From NCBI RefSeq assembly GCF_963082655.1, contig NC_081553.1:68538416-68602415 (forward strand): DNA of 64,000 nucleotides, given 5' to 3'. The DNA is from Stomoxys calcitrans (taxonomy: Eukaryota > Arthropoda > Insecta > Diptera > Muscidae). The notes below the pieces were generated by a model. That model was not told the origin of the DNA. It worked only from the letters and a program-made list of their open reading frames with translations, and did not search any database. A program made the translations under genes and the position numbers. This document shows, piece after piece, positions 23,850 to 34,708 of the stretch. The first letter of the stretch is position 1; each line of letters starts with the position of its first letter.

Positions 23850-24297
23850 TTCACTATTCACTGATCTTGTCTGTATTCAAACATAATTTCGTCGTTCTTG
23901 GCTTTTTTATTGTGTTTCTCATGCGAGCGACACGTGTGTTAAAAAATTCCTTGATTTTTTTCACTCCGTATCCACAGTTATTCGTAGAAAAAAAGTTGCA
24001 ATGCGTTAGCTGCCACACTCGCTTGGTCGATTTTTCTCCTTTTTATTTTTGTGCCTATTCTAATCCCAATGGCATTCACTATTCACTGATCTTGTCTGTA
24101 TTCAAACATAATTTCATCGTTCTTGGCTTTTTTATTGTGTTTCTCATACGAGCGACATGGGTGGTAAAAAAATTCCTTGATTTTTTTCACTCCGTATCCA
24201 CAGTTATTCGTAGAAAAAAAGTTGCATTGCGTTACCTGCCGCACTCGCTTAGTCGATTTTTCTCCTTTTTGTTTTTGTGCCTATTCTAATGCCAATT
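23850..24297 (+). repeat. 225-bp tandem duplication
   Basis: Two near-identical copies of a segment starting ttcactattcactgatctt (23,850 and 24,075). The 155-residue open frame spanning them simply repeats itself and corresponds to non-coding unit A sequence in the left arm, so I do not call it a gene. Confidence 0.85.
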
Positions 24298-26099
24298 GCA
24301 GAGTGCATGAATTCCGCTCTATTAAATATCCAAAGCTTTTACCTCTCAGTTTCTTTGTTTTCCGTTTCCACACGTTTCCGTGAAACATTATTTTTTTTAA
24401 CTCTTTGATAAAAAAAAGCATAAATCTGTTAGTATTAATGTGATCAATAGCATAGACCTTGGAGATTCAAATGTTAATAAAATAACTTAAAAGTTTTCTC
24501 TTTCATATCAAATGTGTTCTTTGCATTCATAAATATAAAATAAATTGAATGCTACGACATCTGTTAAAGCTTTCCCAAACACTTTTTTAGCAGTCTATAC
24601 AGTCCTCTACCTTTGCTGGCTGTTAATGTTATTTGGCAAAATGTTAAATTCTAACAGAACGACCAAAACTTTAACTGTTTAATGGAAAAACATTGACTCG
24701 GAAGATCTACTTAACATGGCCCTCTTCTTAATTTCCTGGTAGACTATTTGCACAGATGACCAAAGGTCCAATTCAGTTTGTCTCGGTTCTTGTTCGTGAA
24801 ATGGTGTTCGCTTAGAGTTAACGGAAGGTTTTTGGTGAAAAAAAATTTGTTAAGTGTTTGTGATTTTCTTAAAAGATTTTAAATCATTGTAAAGTTATCA
24901 ATGTTTAGTGAAGTTTTTGGCATAGCATAATGTATTGACTTTTCGTGTTTCTTATATTTGGTCTTTAATACAATCAATTCTGTTTCAAGTTCAATCATTC
25001 CTACATTGGAGTGTTTAGGTGCATTTTTTGAGGTAAGCTGAAAAATGTCACGATTTACACTACCATTTTGCATGCACATATTCTAAATTTGTTTGAGAGA
25101 GATGAAGTAAAGTATGACTACGGATATTCCCCTTACCTGTTCTCCTATAATTATTAGGGCTGTAAGTAAAATTGCCTAGCTTGAATTGGGACAATGTGTT
25201 TGTTTCCCGTTAGTTGGGGTTGGATTACAATGTTTATGTTTTCTTTAGCATCAAGAAAGTGTCGCGGATTTTAGTTGTGTCGTTGGAGTTGGGGTAGTGT
25301 ATGTGTTTTTGGAAGGCCAATTGTCTGCTGTCAGATCTTGTTCGTGTTATAGGCTCTTTAACATAAATGATTCGCATTTGCATATTCTCTTTCTCTCACT
25401 TTCTCATCGATTTGGGGAGTACGTTTGGGAACAGTGTTGTTTTTTTTTTGCTGTTGTTGTTTTTTTGGTAGACGGAGCTGGTTAACTATTATAAAATTTG
25501 CTTTTGCAAATAAACAGATAAGTCTTTTTCGATTTTTTTACGTTTTGTAATTGAAAATGTTGTTCCTACATTATTTTGCACCATATTAGCAGTAATATTT
25601 CGGCATATTAATAGCAAAAAGAAAAAACGAATCATAGTTTAACGGAAAATGTATAAATTAAAAAGTGTTTCCCTTTCGCGACGAAAGTCAATATTTTTGG
25701 GATTTTCAAGCAAAACAACTTAAAGACTTCATTAAGTAGGTCATTCCTTCATAAACAATAAAAACAAGATTTTTTGCTTCACAATCTATTATCAAAAAAA
25801 AAAAAAGAAATCGCAAACAAATATTGATTTTCGTCGCGAAAGTATTTTCTTGATTTTTAATTTTTCGTTTCTTTTCAGACTTTGATTGACATTTCACCAT
25901 TCCGCATTTGATCAACAAGTTTCAATGTATTCTTATAGGTAAGTTAAAAAAATATTTAAAAACTGTCATTTATCATTACATTGCTCTTTTTATTTATATT
26001 GTTTATTATTTGGAATGAGATTATGCGCCTCAAACGAAATTTTTGTTGCCATAAGAAATGCATTGACATATCCTAAGCTAAATTTTTGGTTTGCTTTCT

Positions 26100-26330
26100 G
26101 TTACATTGACATTGAAAGCATTGTATATTTTTTTGGAATTTTGTCTTAAGAGAAAATTTTATCTGTTTTGAAAATGCTGAAATTTTGGCTTTATGAAAAA
26201 TAACGTTGAAATTTTATCTTCATCGAATTTTTCATTTGATTTCAACAAAATTTGTAACGGTGTAGAATGAATCAGAACGTGTTTGGGTATACAAAGTTCG
26301 ACCCTACCAAACTTGAAGAGCTAGTACTGT
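26100..26330 (-). repeat. Degenerate satellite and tail
   Basis: A few decayed units of the 29-30-bp satellite in the inverted orientation (tttgtcttaagagaaaattt), followed by cgaatttttcatttgattt and tatacaaagttcgaccctac. The same tail follows the main array at 29,505-29,670, so the array and its tail behave as one repeated block. Confidence 0.65.
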
Positions 26331-26399
26331 TTATTATTCTTTATATTTTGTTATATTCCCAGTTATTTTAATATTCGGGAAACTTAATTCAGTTATACC

Positions 26400-27412
26400 A
26401 AAATGTATACCCTCCACAATAGGTTGGGGGTATTGTAATTTCATCATTCCGTTTGTAACACATCGAAATATTCGTCTAAGACGCCATAAAGTATATATTC
26501 TTGATCGTCATAACATTTTACGTCGATTTAACCTTGGGAGTAATGCTAGGCGCTTGAAATTTTGCACAAATACTTCTAATCAGTGTAGGTCGGTAGGCAT
26601 TGTAAATGGGCCATATCGGTCCATGTTTTGATATATCTTGACTTCTTGAGCCACTAGAGGGCGCAATTCTTTCCCGATTTGGCTGAAATTTGGCATGACC
26701 TCCGACAAATGTGCTAAGTATGGTTAAAATCGGTCCGTAATCTGATATAGCTGCCATATAAACCGATCTTGGATCTTGAATTCTTGAGCCAATAGAGGGC
26801 GCAATTCTCATCCGATTTGGCTGATATTTTGCATGAGGTGTTTCGCTATGACCTCCAACAAATGTGCTATGAATGGTTTAAATCTGTCCCTAACCTGATA
26901 TAGCTGCCATATAAACCGTTCTAGAATCTTGACTTCCCGGTCCACCAGAGGGCCAATTTTTATCAGATTTTGCTGAAATTTTGCATGACGTGTTTTATTA
27001 TGACTTCCAACATCTGTGCCGAATATGGTTCAAATTAGTCCATTACTTAATATAGCTGCCATATAAACCAATCTGGGATCTTGACTGCTTGAGCCTCTAT
27101 CCCCAACATACCATATAAACTGATCTCCCTATTTTACTTCTTGAGCCCCTAAAGGTCGCAATTTTTATTCGAATTAGCTGAAATTTTACACAATGACTTC
27201 TACTATGGTGTCCAACATTCAGTTCAATTATGGTCCGAACCGGATCATAACTTGATATTATAGCTCCAATATCATAACAATTCCTTTCTTTTATCATTTG
27301 TTTGCCTAAAAAGATATACCAGGAAAAGAACTCAACAAATGCGATCCATGGTGGAGGGTATATAAGATTCGGCCAGGCCGAACCTAGCCCGCTTTTATTT
27401 GTTAAATTTGTT
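26400..27412 (+). mobile_element. mini-me/DINE-1-like repeat
   Basis: Starts with taccctccacaataggttgg and ends gagggtatataagattcgg followed by a variant of the usual tail. In between are ~150-bp internal units built on gatatagctgccatataaac and a ttgacttcttgagcc segment. It interrupts the satellite array. The (GTCY)n tract is missing in this copy. Confidence 0.8.
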
Positions 27413-28850
27413 TTCATACAAAATTTCATTGAAATTTTGTCTTTAAAGAAACTTTTATTGAAATTTTGTCTTTAAAAATTAAATTGAAATTTAGTCTAAA
27501 GAGAGAATTTGATTAAAATTTTGTTTTTAAAGAAAATTTGATTGAAATTTTGTCTTTAGAGAAATTTTATCTTTATAGAAAATTTCATTGAAATTTTGTC
27601 TTTAGAGAAAATTTCATTGAAATTTTGTCTTTAGAGAAAATTTCATTGAAATTTTGTCTCATGAAAATGGATTAAAATTTTGATTTTTGTTAATTTTTAA
27701 AGTTTATTGTTTTTGAAAATTTGTCTTAAAAGGATATTTAATGGAAATTTCATCCTTATAGAACATTTTACTGGAGAAAATTTTTTTTATTTTTTTTGAG
27801 AAAATTTCATTGAAATTTTTTCTTTAGAGAAAATTTTATCAAAGTTTTTTCTTTAGAGGAGATTTTACTGAAATTTTGCCTTTGAAGAAAATTTCATTGA
27901 AATTTTGTCTTTAGAGAAAATTGAAATGTTGCCTTTAGAGAAAGTTGCATTAAAATTTTGTCTTCTGAGAAAATTTCATTACAATTTTGTCTTTAGAGGT
28001 AATTTTGTTGAAATTTTGTTTTAGAGAAAATTTTATTGAAATTTTGCCTTTAGAGGAATTTTTATTGAAATTTTGTCTTCAGACGAAATTTTATTGAAAT
28101 TTTGTCTTTAGAATAAATTTTATTGAAATTTTGCCTTAAGAAAAAATTTTATTGAAATTTTGTCTTTAGACGAAATTTCATTGAAATTTTGTCTTTAGAG
28201 GAAATTTCATTAAAATTTTGTCTTAAAACGTAATTTTATTGAAATTTTGTCTTAAGAGAAAATTGTATTAAAATCTTGTCCCTTTTGAAAATTGATTAAA
28301 ATTTGAATTTTTTTGAAAAAATTTGAAAAAAGTTTGTGGTTTTTAAAAATTTGAAATTTTGTCTTAAGAGGAAATGTCATTGAAATTATGTCTTTATAGG
28401 AAATTCCATTGAAATTTTGTATTAAGAGAAAATTTTACTGAAATTTTGTCTTATGAAAATGGATTAAAATATTGATTTTTTTTTAAATTTTTTTAAAATT
28501 TGTGGTTTTGAAAATTTGTCTTAAACGGATATTTAATGGAAATTTCATCCTTACAGAAAATGTCATTAACATTTTGTCTTTAAAAAAAATCATTAAAATG
28601 TTGTCTTTAGAGAAAATTTCCTTGAAATATAGTCTTTAGAGAAATTTCCTTGAAATTTTGTCTTTAGAGAAAATTTAATTGAAATTGAGTCTTTTGAGAA
28701 AATTTCAATAAAATATTGTGTTTAGAATAAAACTTTCGGCATTTTCTTTCAAAAAAAAATCATTAACATTTTGTCTGAAACGAAAATTTCATTGAAATGT
28801 TGTCGTTTCAGAAAATTTCATGAAATTTTGTCTTTACAGAAAATTTCATT
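27413..28850 (-). repeat. Long 29-30-bp satellite, inverted relative to 1-545
   Basis: Tens of diverged head-to-tail units with core attgaaattttgtctttaga and gaaaatttc, the reverse complement of the monomer at the window start. A larger period is visible: a variant block with atggattaaaattttgattt and aaaggatatttaatgg appears at about 27,665-27,770 and again at 28,445-28,560. Confidence 0.9.
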
Positions 28851-28859
28851 GCTTTTTCG

Positions 28860-29115
28860 CAAGATGTATTCATTTACAGGTAGTGGCAGTTGCCCAACAA
28901 CAAAATATTGAGTGCACTATCTGTCAAAATCAGTGATTAATGCAACACTGATTTTGTGCATGTTACTAGTTCCCGTAATTTTTCGTTATTTGTGTGTGGT
29001 ATGGTTCTTAACTACATAAACACACACATAAACAAAACTCGTTGAAAGTTAGTGCACTTCGCGAGAAAAAATTGTACTTATCTGTTTACGGTACACTACC
29101 TGGTAATTGTGTCAT
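28860..29115. mobile_element. Mutator-like MITE with 9-bp target duplication
   Basis: A 256-bp non-satellite island inside the array. The 9-bp direct repeat GCTTTTTCG flanks it exactly (28,851-28,859 and 29,116-29,124). Near its ends CAGGTAGTG (28,877) faces CACTACCTG (29,102), and an inner GTGCACT-type motif also faces inward. A 9-bp duplication is typical of Mutator-type elements. There is no coding frame. Confidence 0.65.
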
Positions 29116-29124
29116 GCTTTTTCG

Positions 29125-29510
29125 ACATTCGAGAAAGTTTCTTTAAAATTTCGTCGTCAGAGAATTCAAATCTTTAGGAAAATTTGAATAAAATTTGGTC
29201 TTTTGGGAAAATTTTATTGAAATTTTATCTTTGGGGGAAATTTCATTGAAATTTTTTCTTAAGATAAAATTTTAAATTTTATCTTTAGATGAAATTTCAT
29301 AGAAAAGTCGTCCTTAAGAAAAATTTTTGTCTTCAGGGATTTTTAAAATGTTGTTCTAGAGAAAATTTCAATGAAATTATCGCTTAAGACGAAATATCAA
29401 TAAAATTTTGTCTTAAAAAAAAATTTCATTTATATTTCGTGTTGAGCGATAATTTCATTAAAACCTTGCCTTTATAGAAAATTTCGTTGAAATGTCGTTA
29501 CATATTATAT
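29125..29510 (-). repeat. Degenerate end of the satellite array
   Basis: Continues the 27.4-28.9 kb array past the MITE with increasingly decayed monomers, then gives way to the tail block also seen near 26,210-26,320. Confidence 0.7.
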
Positions 29511-29889
29511 CGAATTTTTCATTCGATTTAAATAAAATTTGGAACGGTGAGTTGTTTAGAATGAATTAGACCATATTTGGTGCAACTGCTGAATAGACCG
29601 TTATATCATAATAGTTTTAAAGATGTACGCATTGTGGTGGGTATCCAAAGTTCGACTCTGCCTAACTTAATATGTTCGTAATATATTTTATTATGTACCC
29701 ATTTATTAAAATATTCGGAAACTATTATATCAAAATTTGATCTAGTATTTTCCATGAATGTAATCGAATGTTTTTTTTTATTTTTTTCATGAAGTACATC
29801 TTGTTTCCAAAAAGGTTTAGAAACCAATTGCTAATAGTATACAACAAATGAAAAAGCCTAAATTATTGTACATAAGCCCTTTTGATTAA
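29511..29889. other. Tail block and 3' flank of the first PEBP gene
   Basis: Contains a tail like that at 26,210-26,320 (ggtatccaaagttcgactct) and then unique AT-rich DNA. No gene. Confidence 0.5.
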
Positions 29890-29895
29890 TTTATT
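29890..29895 (-). terminator. poly(A) signal of the minus-strand PEBP gene
   Basis: AATAAA on the minus strand (tttatt on plus), about 52 bp past the stop codon. Confidence 0.6.
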
Positions 29896-29946
29896 ATTAT
29901 TTCTTTGCAATGAGTAACTGTTCATTACTCATAATTTCATTGGTTA

Positions 29947-30616
29947 TTAATTTCCTGATAACTGCTTATGAACTGTCGGCACATATTCATCCCACTTGGC
30001 TTGAAAAAAGTCTCCAGCTAATGCCTCTCCCAATTTATATTTCTTGACAAATGTTTGGGTACAAAATTTTCCACGGTCATTTCCACTATTCTTGGGAATA
30101 TGCTTTTCACTGAATTTCAATTTTCCCATTTGCTTGTAAAGTAAAAATATGTAACGATGTAAACCAGTGCCTTTGGGGGGACCAGATCCCACATAAGCTG
30201 TTAGAACATCGCCCTTGTCTATGGCGCTGCCGGGTATATTTACCACCAGCCAATGTTGATATTCTCGAAATGTTGGATTTTTACGGCTTGGTGCATCTGG
30301 ATCTATCATTAGCAGGGTGTAAAGAACTGCATCTTCTACATTCCATTCAGCAGTGGGGGCGTTCTTAACCTGAGTCGGGGTTAGTTCATTGCCCTTATCT
30401 ACCTGCAGATTGCCAGGATATGCCACCTAAAATGTGACAAACATATTTTGTTTAGTTTTTTTTTCTTTTATTCTTGAAACATTCATAGATTATTGAATTT
30501 TGTAGATGTTCTGTGCATTTCTTTACCTTTAAAAATTGTTCTGGTGCTTTTGTCAAAACATCGGGTATTATTTTATTTTTCTTGAAAACTATATCCACTT
30601 CGTTAACTTCGGTCAT
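29947..30616 (-). CDS. Phosphatidylethanolamine-binding protein (PEBP) family, two exons
   Basis: Exon 1 is 30,616-30,527 and exon 2 is 30,426-29,947, joined across a 100-bp intron (donor GTAAAG, acceptor TTTTAG, phase 0). The product is 189 residues, normal for an animal PEBP. The ligand-site signatures are intact: DPDAP at residues 72-76, HW at 88-89 and [11 protein letters not shown] at 112-122; it ends VPTVHKQLSGN. PEBPs bind anionic phospholipid headgroups or other ligands and in animals act in kinase regulation or as soluble carriers; the ligand here is unknown. I chose the ATG at 30,616 because the protein then begins MTEVNEVD, as cytosolic members do; an in-frame ATG lies 18 bp upstream. 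There is no signal peptide, unlike the paralogue at 34,709. The two are in opposite orientation 4.1 kb apart. Confidence 0.93.
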
Positions 30617-30634
30617 GATTTTAGAGAAGTGCAC

Positions 30635-30890
30635 TGAATTAATAATACAAATTTAGTTTTTACTTCTCTTTTTGATGTGAAGTTTTGTTTGTTTTGTTTT
30701 CAGTTAGTTTTCTTTGAAGTATGTTGCTAAGAGAATATTAAGGCGGAACGAATAAAGATGTCGATATAGGTTAAAATTTACATTCTGCATGAATATAATC
30801 GGCGAGTATTTTGCTCCATTCCCGTACAATGGCTTACTTCGGCGCATCCATACCAACATATTTTTCAATTCCTTACCTTGCCTTTGGTCG
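30635..30890. other. Upstream region of the minus-strand PEBP gene
   Basis: No gene. It presumably holds the promoter and 5' UTR; I saw no clear TATA box. Confidence 0.4.
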
Positions 30891-31095
30891 CCCTTGTAGC
30901 CGAGTTGGTAGCAGGCTCGGATTTCCTGTGGGAGACGTGGTTTGGATTCCCACCAGAGGTCTTATCTGTAAATACTGTGGTAGCACAATGATTTAAACCT
31001 AATCTACCTTGCTCTCTAAAATGGCCCGGAAAAAGTCCTTCCGATTGGCATCCTGCGAATTGAAAAGCCACTTTGTGGACAAAATGAAGAGCGGA
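30891..31095 (+). mobile_element. tRNA-derived SINE head
   Basis: A good A box (gtagccgagttggtagcag) and B box (ggtttggattcccacc) spaced as in a tRNA, followed by ctgtggtagcacaatg as in the family-1 SINEs, then a different body. The region cannot fold as a full tRNA with a matched acceptor stem as far as I can see, so I call it a SINE. Confidence 0.6.
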
Positions 31096-31675
31096 ACCTA
31101 ATTTTTTAGTTACTCTTAGTTTAAAGGTGCTTTTTGTGACGGTGCCAAGTCTTGCTGGTACGTCTATGGTCTACGACCCAATGCTTGTGTGCCCTCGGCT
31201 TCAATGCAGTGGCAAAATGTTTTCCAATAATAAGACGCATTCGAACTTAAGCCTTCACTCGCCCAACCATTTCAGGTGTTGTTGCTGTTATTTTTGGACC
31301 ACCTCTAAGGCGTTTGTCAGTATCATTAGAACGATATTTTGGTGCCATGCACAAACTTTTTGTTCAGTTTGAGGTGTTTGAGTTCGCCAACAATAGCCGA
31401 TTGTGACTTTAAATCCAAATTTAACGTAGTCACACTACCACATGAACTCTGAATAATTTTCTTTTTAGATAAACTCAGAAGAAAATATTTAAGGTGGCTT
31501 GTAAGCAATAGAATGAGCTGTCAATAATATCATATAGCTGTCATTTGTAGTGTAACAGATTTACCTGGGTTAAACGGGTTACATGTCATTGCAGCTTATT
31601 TTACTTTAATTGGCTATGACAGAACATTTGTTCCACTAGCGGAACGTAGAATAGCGTTCCAAGCGCTTTGATCTT
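31096..31675. other. No gene recognised
   Basis: Mixed composition, probably old transposon debris. No frame with recognisable motifs. Confidence 0.4.
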
Positions 31676-31901
31676 ATGAGCTCATTCTAAAATCGCTGAC
31701 ACCAAGTTTCGAGATATCTCCCACCACTTGTTCTTTCCATCGGGCTTTTGGTCTTTCCGGTTTGCGTGTTGCCTTCAAAAGACTTCTTTGCTGGAGCTTC
31801 TTCATCCATTCTGACAACATGTTATTGCAGCTACCCTGTAGATAAAGTCCACATAAAAATTGTCTCAACGACTTCTTTTCATAGGCCCCAAGGCTAGTCA
31901 A
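31676..31901 (-). pseudogene. Possible LINE 3' coding fragment
   Basis: The minus strand reads RKPERPKARWKEQVVGDISK, which resembles the conserved GRPKxRWxDxV segment after the reverse transcriptase domain of several LINE groups. It is only 75 codons with nothing else recognisable, so the assignment is weak. Confidence 0.35.
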
Positions 31902-32158
31902 AAATAATCCGATTAGTTTGATTTCTTCAAACTAATTCAGATAGACTAAATTGCGAATCCATGGCTGCAGATTCAGCCCGGCCGAACTTAGCACGTTGTT
32001 ACAAAGGCTTCTATATTTTTACCATAATGTTTGTCAATGTCTGTTATTAGATTAGAGTCAAAGATATGCAAGCCGCAAGTGCGTTGAATAAATCCCTTGT
32101 GACGTGAATTCTGTTAAAGTCTTGAATGTAATATGACTCCTAAAAGTATGCTACCTTT

Positions 32159-32380
32159 TTAAATACGTTCTCTTAATAACCTGTCTTCGTTGGTAATTCT
32201 ACTGTTGTAGGTAAAAACGTTCAGTTGGTTTTGGTCAATACTACAGTAAAGCACTGCACTGTAGATAACAACGTGTGCTAAAACGAAAATAACCGGAAAA
32301 ACAGCAAATTGTTTTGCCACTATTTTTTTTAGAATGCATTTATTGCACTTTTTCACTTTTGGAATAATAAATTGAAACAC
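32159..32380 (-). CDS. Unrecognised 73-residue ORF with one membrane segment
   Basis: The frame has a Lys/Cys-rich start (KVKKCNKCILKK), one strongly hydrophobic stretch of about 22 residues (FAVFPVIFVLAHVVIYSAVL), and a polar end (TNEDRLLRERI). I do not recognise a family. Immediately upstream on its own strand is a Jockey LINE fragment, leaving no room for a native promoter. It may be a genuine micropeptide, an exon, or chance. The next ~170 bp downstream hold nothing. Confidence 0.2.
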   Translation of the reverse strand: MFQFIIPKVKKCNKCILKKIVAKQFAVFPVIFVLAHVVIYSAVLYCSIDQNQLNVFTYNSRITNEDRLLRERI

Positions 32381-32381
32381 A

Positions 32382-33100
32382 GCAGCAGCTCACTTTATGC
32401 CAGTTGCGGTCAGCGGAACTCACCAACTTGCGTAATTTGGATTTGTTGCTGCGATTCTATTGACCCTAGAATTAGGGAACTGAATCTGGAAATCAATTGG
32501 GTATGGTCAACGAGCACAAACGGAATTTATGGCTAAAAAATGATGAAGAATTGCAACATAAGTTTCTGTATTGGTAAGCTTCAACTCTCTCTCGAACGCT
32601 GAAGGAAGAGAGGATGGGACCTCAAACGCTTTTGGTACACAGTTGTTGTTGTTGTAGCAGTGTGTTGTACACTGAGGCGGCATCACTTGTCGATGAAGGA
32701 CTCCATCGGGTCAATCCGCTGCCATACGCTGCCTTCAGACGGCCCTAAAAAGTTGGATCACAAATGAACTGTTTGGTCGCCCGTCGTTTGTGCCATTTAG
32801 ATATTAAAATCCGAAGCCCGTACAGCGAAACAGGGTGTTCCACAAGGTGAGGTCATATCACCGGCACTGTTTAATATATACATTGCATCTATTCAAAAGA
32901 TTGTTTGAACACGCCTTCCAGCCCCGTGTTGATGACAACTACTATCCCGTTCAATTCCATGGCAGCCGGTTTTACGTATCGGATTGACCTTTATCGGCAA
33001 GAGCCGCCGCCTCAGTGTACAACACACTCCTACAACAAACAACAACTATCCCGCCAATCTTGCCGCTTATTTCGCTTCAAGAAATTTGAAGATATCCACA
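32382..33100 (+). pseudogene. Jockey-type LINE fragments
   Basis: Pieces of ORF2: a segment matching AAARFIPAG at 32,385, ELNLEINxV at 32,475, and a reverse-transcriptase B-motif region near 32,840 (VKQGVPQG-like, then SPALFNIYIASI). A minus-strand LINE 3' end (tgttgttgttgtagcagtg) lies at 32,641-32,660. The pieces are out of register and not a continuous copy. Confidence 0.6.
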
Positions 33101-33600
33101 TCTAAATCTTCCCGTCACGGGATAGCTGTGAGCACCACACTGGCTGTAGCATTGAAGTCCAATCTGTGTGGTGTTCACTGTTGTGACGAGAAGCTTAGCT
33201 GGGAGCTAACGGGCGCTTCCACACGTTGCGGACGCGCCCGGTAGCTCATACTAAACAAGGATTCATACCAACGTGCTGGTTGTGTGTCTCAAGTGTGACC
33301 TGGGACCAAACGGTTGGAACTTTGAGCTCCGATTTGTATGGTGTTCATAGTCACCACGAGAAGCTCAGCTATATGGAACGGAACAAGCTTGTTCACCTAT
33401 GGAGCTTGAAGAGGATCGCTACCTCCACATACAAACATATGGCTACAACAACAACATGGGGAGGAAATGGTGCCGGTCCCCCACCTCCACTGCGATTGTT
33501 GAACAGTTATTTCTATTTCCTTGATCGTTACGCTACCATTACGTTGTTCCGACTCATTTAAACCCTAAACTCATCAACTTTTTCTCAGAGACCATTGCAA
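33101..33600. repeat. LINE-associated non-coding fragments
   Basis: The segment tcacgggatagctgtgagca and the following gtgtggtgttcac block recur at 41,270-41,380 and, inverted, at 42,190-42,300, next to LINE pieces each time, and again in part at 33,290-33,375. Probably untranslated parts of a LINE. The open frame across 33,226-33,561 has no motif support. Confidence 0.45.
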
Positions 33601-34440
33601 TTAAAGTTCAAAAAGGGATGAATTCCCTGGCAGTGGCAGGACAATATTGGGAATGAGGTAAGGATTAAGAGACAGTCCACAATCAGACTCACTTAGACGT
33701 TTTTTTCCATTGTGCTACCATACGCACAGGAGAAGGAAGATACCTTATAGATCCTAACGTTGAACTATCCAGATTGCATACCTCCACATCCAAAAATGTA
33801 GCTGCAATAACCTCGTCTAGATTGGGCCACATAATTTTGGAGTGTTTACAACACGCACTTTGGGACCATCTGTCATTCGTTACTTTTCGGGTCTTGTCCT
33901 AAAGACTTAGCTATCATGTCGCTGGAGGCATACCCATAGATTGCAGTCCCAGCTCTTCATTTCCCTGGGATATCTCTGTGGCTCGACAATCAGAAAAGGT
34001 GAATTTTTCATTTTCAGCCATCTCGTTAAGATATTTAAGATTGTCGAGGGAGATATTATAATTCAAAAATAACGCTTCCCAGAGATTTAATGGCTATCTG
34101 GCTTTCTGGATATTAATGTCAATCGTCGTTGTGACATTATATCTTAGCCATTCCACCACTTCTTTGATTTCAAGGATCTCCACTTGGCTAACATTCTCGG
34201 TATGACCAGTCCTAGTTCTTGAGAGTACATCCAAAAAAAAAAACCCCACTGGGTTGTTTGGTTAGCAACCATTCGTATAGAAGGCAACGTACCCTCTATT
34301 ACCAGGAATGCAGTTCCAATTGGCTCTGACAGTAAGAGTGGCTTAGGAAATAAAGTACTTTTTATCAAATAGCGGATCCAGCTTAGCGGCTGGAATATCG
34401 GGCATTATATCTAGGATAACACAGCGTCCGTGGCCAACGC
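33601..34440 (-). pseudogene. I/LOA-type LINE 3' fragment
   Basis: Collinear with part of 43,950-44,790 on the same strand. On the minus strand, scattered pieces match the RNase H and C-terminal region (GNRGYVAFYTNG near 34,290; a leftover of the end of the protein near 33,720). Stops and shifts throughout. It ends with catgactaaaaagaaagctcc, the equivalent of 44,768. Confidence 0.55.
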
Positions 34441-34708
34441 ATGACTAAAAAGAAAGCTCCCTTAGACCCACTTGTCTATGCAATGTTCTATGAAAATCAA
34501 ATTTCGATGAATTATATTGAGTTTATTTTCAATGGAAACAGTGTAGCTTTAAGCTTGGCTCCAATTAAAAAAGCTTTTTCTCAAAACAAAACAGCACGAT
34601 TTTCACTATTGTGGTACTATTGTAGACAAACCTGTTTGTCTCAATATCTGCGATTGATTCTCCTTTTAAAGAAAATTTATCGTAGCCTATTCGTTATTAC
34701 CAAACGAA

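Larger units (their letters stand above)
20391..25945 (-). repeat. Right arm of giant inverted repeat
   Basis: Reverse complement of 5,220-11,957 (see there). It carries three ~600-bp units, a piggyBac-like MITE (22,820-23,306), a family-1 SINE (23,365-23,580) and one unit A (23,820-25,945). Compared with the left arm it lacks the SINE at 9,165 and the third partial unit A, and it has its own 225-bp tandem duplication at 23,850-24,297. A frame at 22,108-22,467 (minus) is not kept in the left arm. Confidence 0.85.

Noticed and set aside
23822..24289. 155-codon ORF
   Set aside because: It is two copies of a 225-bp tandem repeat of non-coding arm sequence.
30891..30970. Functional tRNA gene
   Set aside because: A and B boxes are present but no proper acceptor stem was seen, and the sequence continues into a SINE body.
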